Below the pieces are notes generated by a model. That model saw only the letters and a list, made by a program, of their open reading frames with translations, was not told the DNA's origin and searched no databases. The position numbers and the translations under genes were made by a program. A stretch of DNA of 64,000 nucleotides from Gigaspora margarita (lineage: Eukaryota; Glomeromycota; Glomeromycetes; Diversisporales; Gigasporaceae): contig WTPW01000934.1 in assembly GCA_009809945.1 (NCBI GenBank), positions 78,590-142,589 on the forward strand. The letters run 5' to 3'. Shown piece by piece: positions 60,028 to 64,000 of this stretch; the first letter of the stretch is position 1; every line of letters starts with the position of its first letter.

Positions 60028-60387
60028 TTGATTACGTAGTATGCAATAACGGTTTTATTCAATGATTTACTATTTCAGTTTATAAAATAAGATCATATAG
60101 AAATACCATAAAATATTTGATTTATTTTATAGATGATCATAGTAAAGCATTGAATATGTAATTTCTAACAATTTGAAATTACATAGCAACGTCTTTTTTA
60201 TAAAAAGGTCCGTAAAATACGCACCCCAACGTCCTGTTATCTCACAGGTTTAACATAAAAAAAAGGTCCTCTGATTTCCTCGGCCGGCGATTAAAATTAA
60301 CTAATCAGGAGCAATATTTTTGGTTTCAACAAAATTTTAGCATCAGACGTCGATATTTTAAAAAAGCTTTAAACAAATAAACATTGC
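60028..60387. other. Noncoding stretch
   Basis: Nothing recognised. Confidence 0.4.
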
Positions 60388-60390
60388 TTA

Positions 60391-60641
60391 GGCCGTTTGA
60401 AGTTAATTTTTTGGTTAGCATCACCCCCGGCTGAAGTCTCCCCTATCTTCCTCCGAGAACGAACAGCCAATCAAAACGCTGGATGACTCTCGCCAGTCAC
60501 CTGAATTATATCAACCAATGAAATTGGCTCATCTTTGTTCATTTTTATATGTTCGTTTCATATGTTCGTCCCCCCCCCCCCCCCCCCCCCCCGAGAGTCC
60601 TGGAAAAGTGATGTTAACCAAAGAATCAACTTCAAACGGCC
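60391..60641 (-). mobile_element. PIF/Harbinger-type MITE, 251 bp, with 23-C tract
   Basis: TIRs GGCCGTTTGAAGTTAATTTT and complement ending TTCAAACGGCC, exact TTA duplication (60388-60390, 60642-60644). Contains 23 consecutive C at 60570-60592, expanded from a short G/C-rich stretch in the sister copy at 57980. Confidence 0.9.
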
Positions 60642-60644
60642 TTA

Positions 60645-61889
60645 AAAACTATTTAAAAATTTTTTTTTAACATGACTAATTGTATCGGTATAATCAAGTA
60701 TCAGCAATTTAAATGAATCACTGTTAAGAATTATTAAAATAAATCATTTTTGAGAATCTCTGAGAACTTTAAGATTTATTTTGTGGTGTTTTTTAAATCA
60801 AATTATTAATGCCAATTACATATTTACCGGCACAATTTTAATACTCGTTTCTTGCCAATATTTGTTTGATTATAAGTACCATCTAGATCAAAGGTTCCTT
60901 GAATCATATTATTAAGACAATGAATCAAATCTGCATCATCTAATTGGTCGTCTTAAACGAATTTTATATTCTTTTCATTATAGATGTTTTCATAAATTCT
61001 GCGACACTTTGAAAAATTGGGGTTGACTGAATCGAAAGTTACCGAGTCGGAATCAACGTTGGCTAGCATCAAAACCTTATTGATTCGGTTACCACCGATT
61101 TTTCAAAGTGTCCCTCTGATAAATGATGCTAGATGTTAAACTTTATTGAATGGTCTTTATTGAGAAATTGTCGGTGCAATTGATGTTTAACTGAGACGAA
61201 ATACGTATGTTCCCAGAAATAGCGTTATAAGCTGAATTTGCGATGCTTAGCATCACTACACTGCATAAAGCAGGCAGGCTTTGAATTGAAACTTTAAGCT
61301 GCAGTATTTTATATGGGAAGATTCGGTGCGAAACTTGGTTTTTTTTTTAGATGATGAGATTTCTTCTTAACAATATGCAATTATTACCGTTACTGATTGA
61401 ACGACCAGATTAGGTAACTAATTTAAATCAAAATTTGTACTTATCTGGTTTCGTGTGACGATTCAAGCGGGCTAAGTTCATCTGCACGATCAATTAGGAT
61501 TAATGACAGGCCTAACCTGATCATTTCCGGTATATCAATCGGCTGATTTTTATTAACTTGAAAGAATATGAATCTATGAATCTAGAATTTAACAATCTTT
61601 TCATCTAACAATAATACGCCAAGGATAATATATCTTAATGTGTAGCAACCATTCTATGCATACTGCTTAAATTAAAAGTTAACCGCCATTGAAGTGACAA
61701 ATTTAGCTTGTTTCCAATGAGTTTTCTAAACTTCATTCTATATAAAGGATTGAGGCTTTTAGACTTCCTACACCGTACGTACGTACGTACGTTAATGTGT
61801 CAATAATGTGATAATTGGCGCTAGACATAAATATAAGTGCGCATTTTTGAACTCTGTCTTGCATCTTACATCATAAAAAAGAACAAATT
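60645..61889. other. Upstream region of the synthetase-like gene, with one MITE
   Basis: 61001-61115 is a small element with inverted GCGACACTTTGAAAAATTGG and CGATTTTTCAAAGTGTCCC ends, like mariner-type MITEs. A (CGTA)n microsatellite lies at about 61774-61791, about 100 bp before the start codon. No other gene seen. Confidence 0.55.
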
Positions 61890-62990
61890 ATGATTAAACA
61901 TCTACATGATGGCGATACAAATAAACTTCCGGGCGGTGGTCCTTTAGTTTTCGAAGAACAATATGTTAATTACATTTTCAAATATATTCCTAAAGACGAT
62001 GTAAGAATTAGTGTAGGAACTATTCCGACTAGTCAACTTCAGTTAGGTAATATAATTACCTTTGCGCTTACGTTTTCTCTTGCTCAAAAATCAAAAAAAC
62101 TTGGTAAAAATGTTGCAGTTAAAGTGGCACTTGTAGACTCTGGGATCTCATTTTTTGATAAATATAAGTTTGATAATGTTATTTATCAAAAAAATGTCGT
62201 TTATACTGGAATAATTAATGATCATATGAATGATTACAAAGAATTGCTAGAAAAATTAAATTCACACTACGGTGGAATGGATTATGAAATAATAAATTCA
62301 AGTGATTTAAATCTGCACAAGAATGCACCAGAATTAATTAAGAAAATAATAAATGAACAAGAAAAATTTAGTCAATTGTTATTTCCCTTAACAAAATGTC
62401 TTGGATTAAGGGTGCCCTGTTCTCACTGTGGTTTGGCAGATAAAAATGGAATAAAAAATCGTTACAATGGAGATATAATTTCTTTCTTTTGCCCTAATCA
62501 TGGTTGGCATTCATTTGATTTAAAAAAGGATAATTTGCAAAAGTTGGAATATGAAACTCCATTAAGAAATTTAATAAGAGGTATATTATATACAAAAGAT
62601 AATAAAGAAAAAGATATCCCTTATTCTTGGTTACGAGTTACTGGTAGTGACCATGCTGGGTTTTATCAAGAACAGCTTTTTTATAGGGGGGCTGCAATGT
62701 TAGATATTGACATAATAAATTCACCACTTATTGTTTATAGTCCTTTAGTAACTGATTGGGCAGGAGTTAAACTTTCGAAAGCAGTTTTTCTTAGAGGAGA
62801 ATACAAATATTTGACTGATCAAGGGTTAGATTATTTCATTGATTATAGAAAATTTATGGAAAAATTTGATACAAAAGGACTAGAAGTATTATTTGATGAA
62901 ATAGATTTGTGGTTGAAGGAATCACCTCGACTATTTAGACACTATACTATTTTTTATTTTGATGAGTTGTTTAAAACGAAAATCAAATAG
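61890..62990 (+). CDS. Class I aminoacyl-tRNA-synthetase-like protein (LysRS-I-like core)
   Basis: Single-exon, 366 residues. The layout follows class I lysyl-tRNA synthetase, an enzyme mainly of archaea and some bacteria. A Rossmann nucleotide-binding start with a HIGH-like motif lies at residues 43-55 (GTIPTSQLQLGNI, LQLGN for HIGH). A linker with cysteine/histidine pairs follows (C177-x2-C180 and C201-x2-H204 in PCSHCGLADKNG...FFCPNHGWH), a probable zinc site. Then come TGSDHAGFYQEQLFYRG (251-267), matching the substrate-pocket segment, and a KMSKS-like loop DWAGVKLSKAVFLRG (289-303). The C-terminal anticodon-binding domain is absent: true LysRS-I is about 500 residues. Eukaryotic cytosolic LysRS is class II, so this is unlikely to be the housekeeping enzyme. 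It may aminoacylate or adenylate something else, or be a transferred gene. No stops, codon use like its neighbours, start at the first Met. Fold confident; substrate unknown. Confidence 0.75.
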   Translation: MIKHLHDGDTNKLPGGGPLVFEEQYVNYIFKYIPKDDVRISVGTIPTSQLQLGNIITFALTFSLAQKSKKLGKNVAVKVALVDSGISFFDKYKFDNVIYQKNVVYTGIINDHMNDYKELLEKLNSHYGGMDYEIINSSDLNLHKNAPELIKKIINEQEKFSQLLFPLTKCLGLRVPCSHCGLADKNGIKNRYNGDIISFFCPNHGWHSFDLKKDNLQKLEYETPLRNLIRGILYTKDNKEKDIPYSWLRVTGSDHAGFYQEQLFYRGAAMLDIDIINSPLIVYSPLVTDWAGVKLSKAVFLRGEYKYLTDQGLDYFIDYRKFMEKFDTKGLEVLFDEIDLWLKESPRLFRHYTIFYFDELFKTKIK

Positions 62991-64000
62991 TCATAAGCTT
63001 GAGTTTAGAAAATTAGAAATAGTGATGAAAAAAAAAACAATAAATATAGAAATTAGATGAGGAAGACAACTTATAATAAGCAAGTTATTCTAAGAATTAA
63101 TAAAGATTTTAATAAAGTTGTGAATTATAACTAGATATAATTGCATATATATTTTCCCATAATTCTGTTCTTAATCACATGATAATTTCCAACTTGAGAA
63201 TGATTTTAATAATGACTAGCTAAATGATAAATAGTCATCTTCTAATAGTGTATAGTGTTACTTCCGTAGTATTTCATTATTTTAAAACCGGTAGTAACTT
63301 ATAATCATATTAAGCTATATTATAGTATAAGGTACGTTCTAGGGTCATTCCCGATTTTACGTCGATTCTGAATTGGTGTAATTTGTGAATCGTGAAATGA
63401 CATGTCATTTTAGATTCGGTATCCATTTGCTGATTAATAAAAAAACCCCCGAAAAAAATTTAAAAAATAAATAAATAAATAGCGAATAAAAATGAATTAT
63501 TATATGCTCGCCTAAATATTAAATGCTAGCTAAATTGTCATTCATGAATACATTCAAAAGTTCACATATATTTTTAACAATGTTTAAAAATTTTTGCGCA
63601 GATTTTCTTGAAAACAATGAATTCCTTTTTCTACAAGAATATATTTTGGTGCCGCAATTTGTTTTTCGGCAACGACAGGAATTTGTCGAGTGTCTTGGTG
63701 TGAATCAATCTTATCATTCGCAACAATAATATTATGTAATTAATATTTTTGAATTTTTTTTCTTTTTCAATTATTATAAAACGCATCTATTATGTTGTTT
63801 AGATTTTCTAAGTTTTGTATACAAAATTCTAACAAATTTTTCATGTTAAGGTTAGTATTAGATTATGGTTAGGCTTTTGGGAAGGGTTTTTGGAGGCATA
63901 AACCATATTTTACCTAAGAACCCGCGTTAATTAATTATATAAATTTGAATAATATATAATAGGTGTAAAGCACCATAGGTTCGTTTTAGTAAAGGTTTTT
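62991..64000. other. 3' flank, noncoding
   Basis: AT-rich. A 68-codon frame at 63523-63729 has protein-like composition but no recognised domain and is left uncalled. No repeat structure recognised. Confidence 0.4.

Overview
The window is a very AT-rich eukaryotic nuclear sequence with short (68-133 bp) GT-AG introns, a Sel1-repeat/protein-kinase fusion gene beside a decayed paralogue, and a dense layer of nested transposons. This fits an arbuscular mycorrhizal fungus (Glomeromycotina, Rhizophagus-like); the assignment is inferred from gene families and texture, not from a database match. No rRNA, convincing tRNA gene, CRISPR array or operon is seen.

Only three genes look intact: a Sel1-repeat + TKL-like kinase (14571-16607, 2 exons), an AzgA-type purine permease (52930-55058, 6 exons) and a single-exon class I aminoacyl-tRNA-synthetase-like protein resembling the catalytic half of archaeal-type lysyl-tRNA synthetase (61890-62990). 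Host-type wrecks are a Sel1/kinase paralogue head-to-head with the intact one (12940-14336, minus strand, split by a 117-bp MITE) and a 5'-truncated PIF1-type helicase with a nearby broken ORF (355-3395).

Layout: 1-3400, AT-rich inverted-repeat unit, helicase remnant and lysine-rich ORFs. 4067-7864, a solo LTR and a fossil tyrosine-recombinase (DIRS/Ngaro-like) retroelement with split direct repeats. 8326-12317, two direct copies of a foldback-containing repeat that differ mainly at CpG sites. 12940-16607, kinase gene pair. 17280-25694, noncoding DNA built of nested MITEs, foldback elements and hAT-like elements. 26071-34694, a degraded 8.6-kb LINE (ORF1; ORF2 with endonuclease, RT and RNase H) lying in an AAACTTAC-type simple repeat. 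34695-38739, degenerate tandem array and a second copy of the left-edge repeat in inverted orientation, ending at a 215-bp gap. 38955-51486, tandem repeats, a large palindrome and three multi-level transposon nests. 51487-64000, the permease, a run of hAT and PIF/Harbinger-type MITEs with clear target-site duplications, and the synthetase-like gene.

The genes do not form a pathway. The most informative content is (i) the orphan synthetase-like enzyme, (ii) the kinase pair with a datable MITE hit, and (iii) a transposon stratigraphy in which target-site duplications give the order of insertion at several levels.
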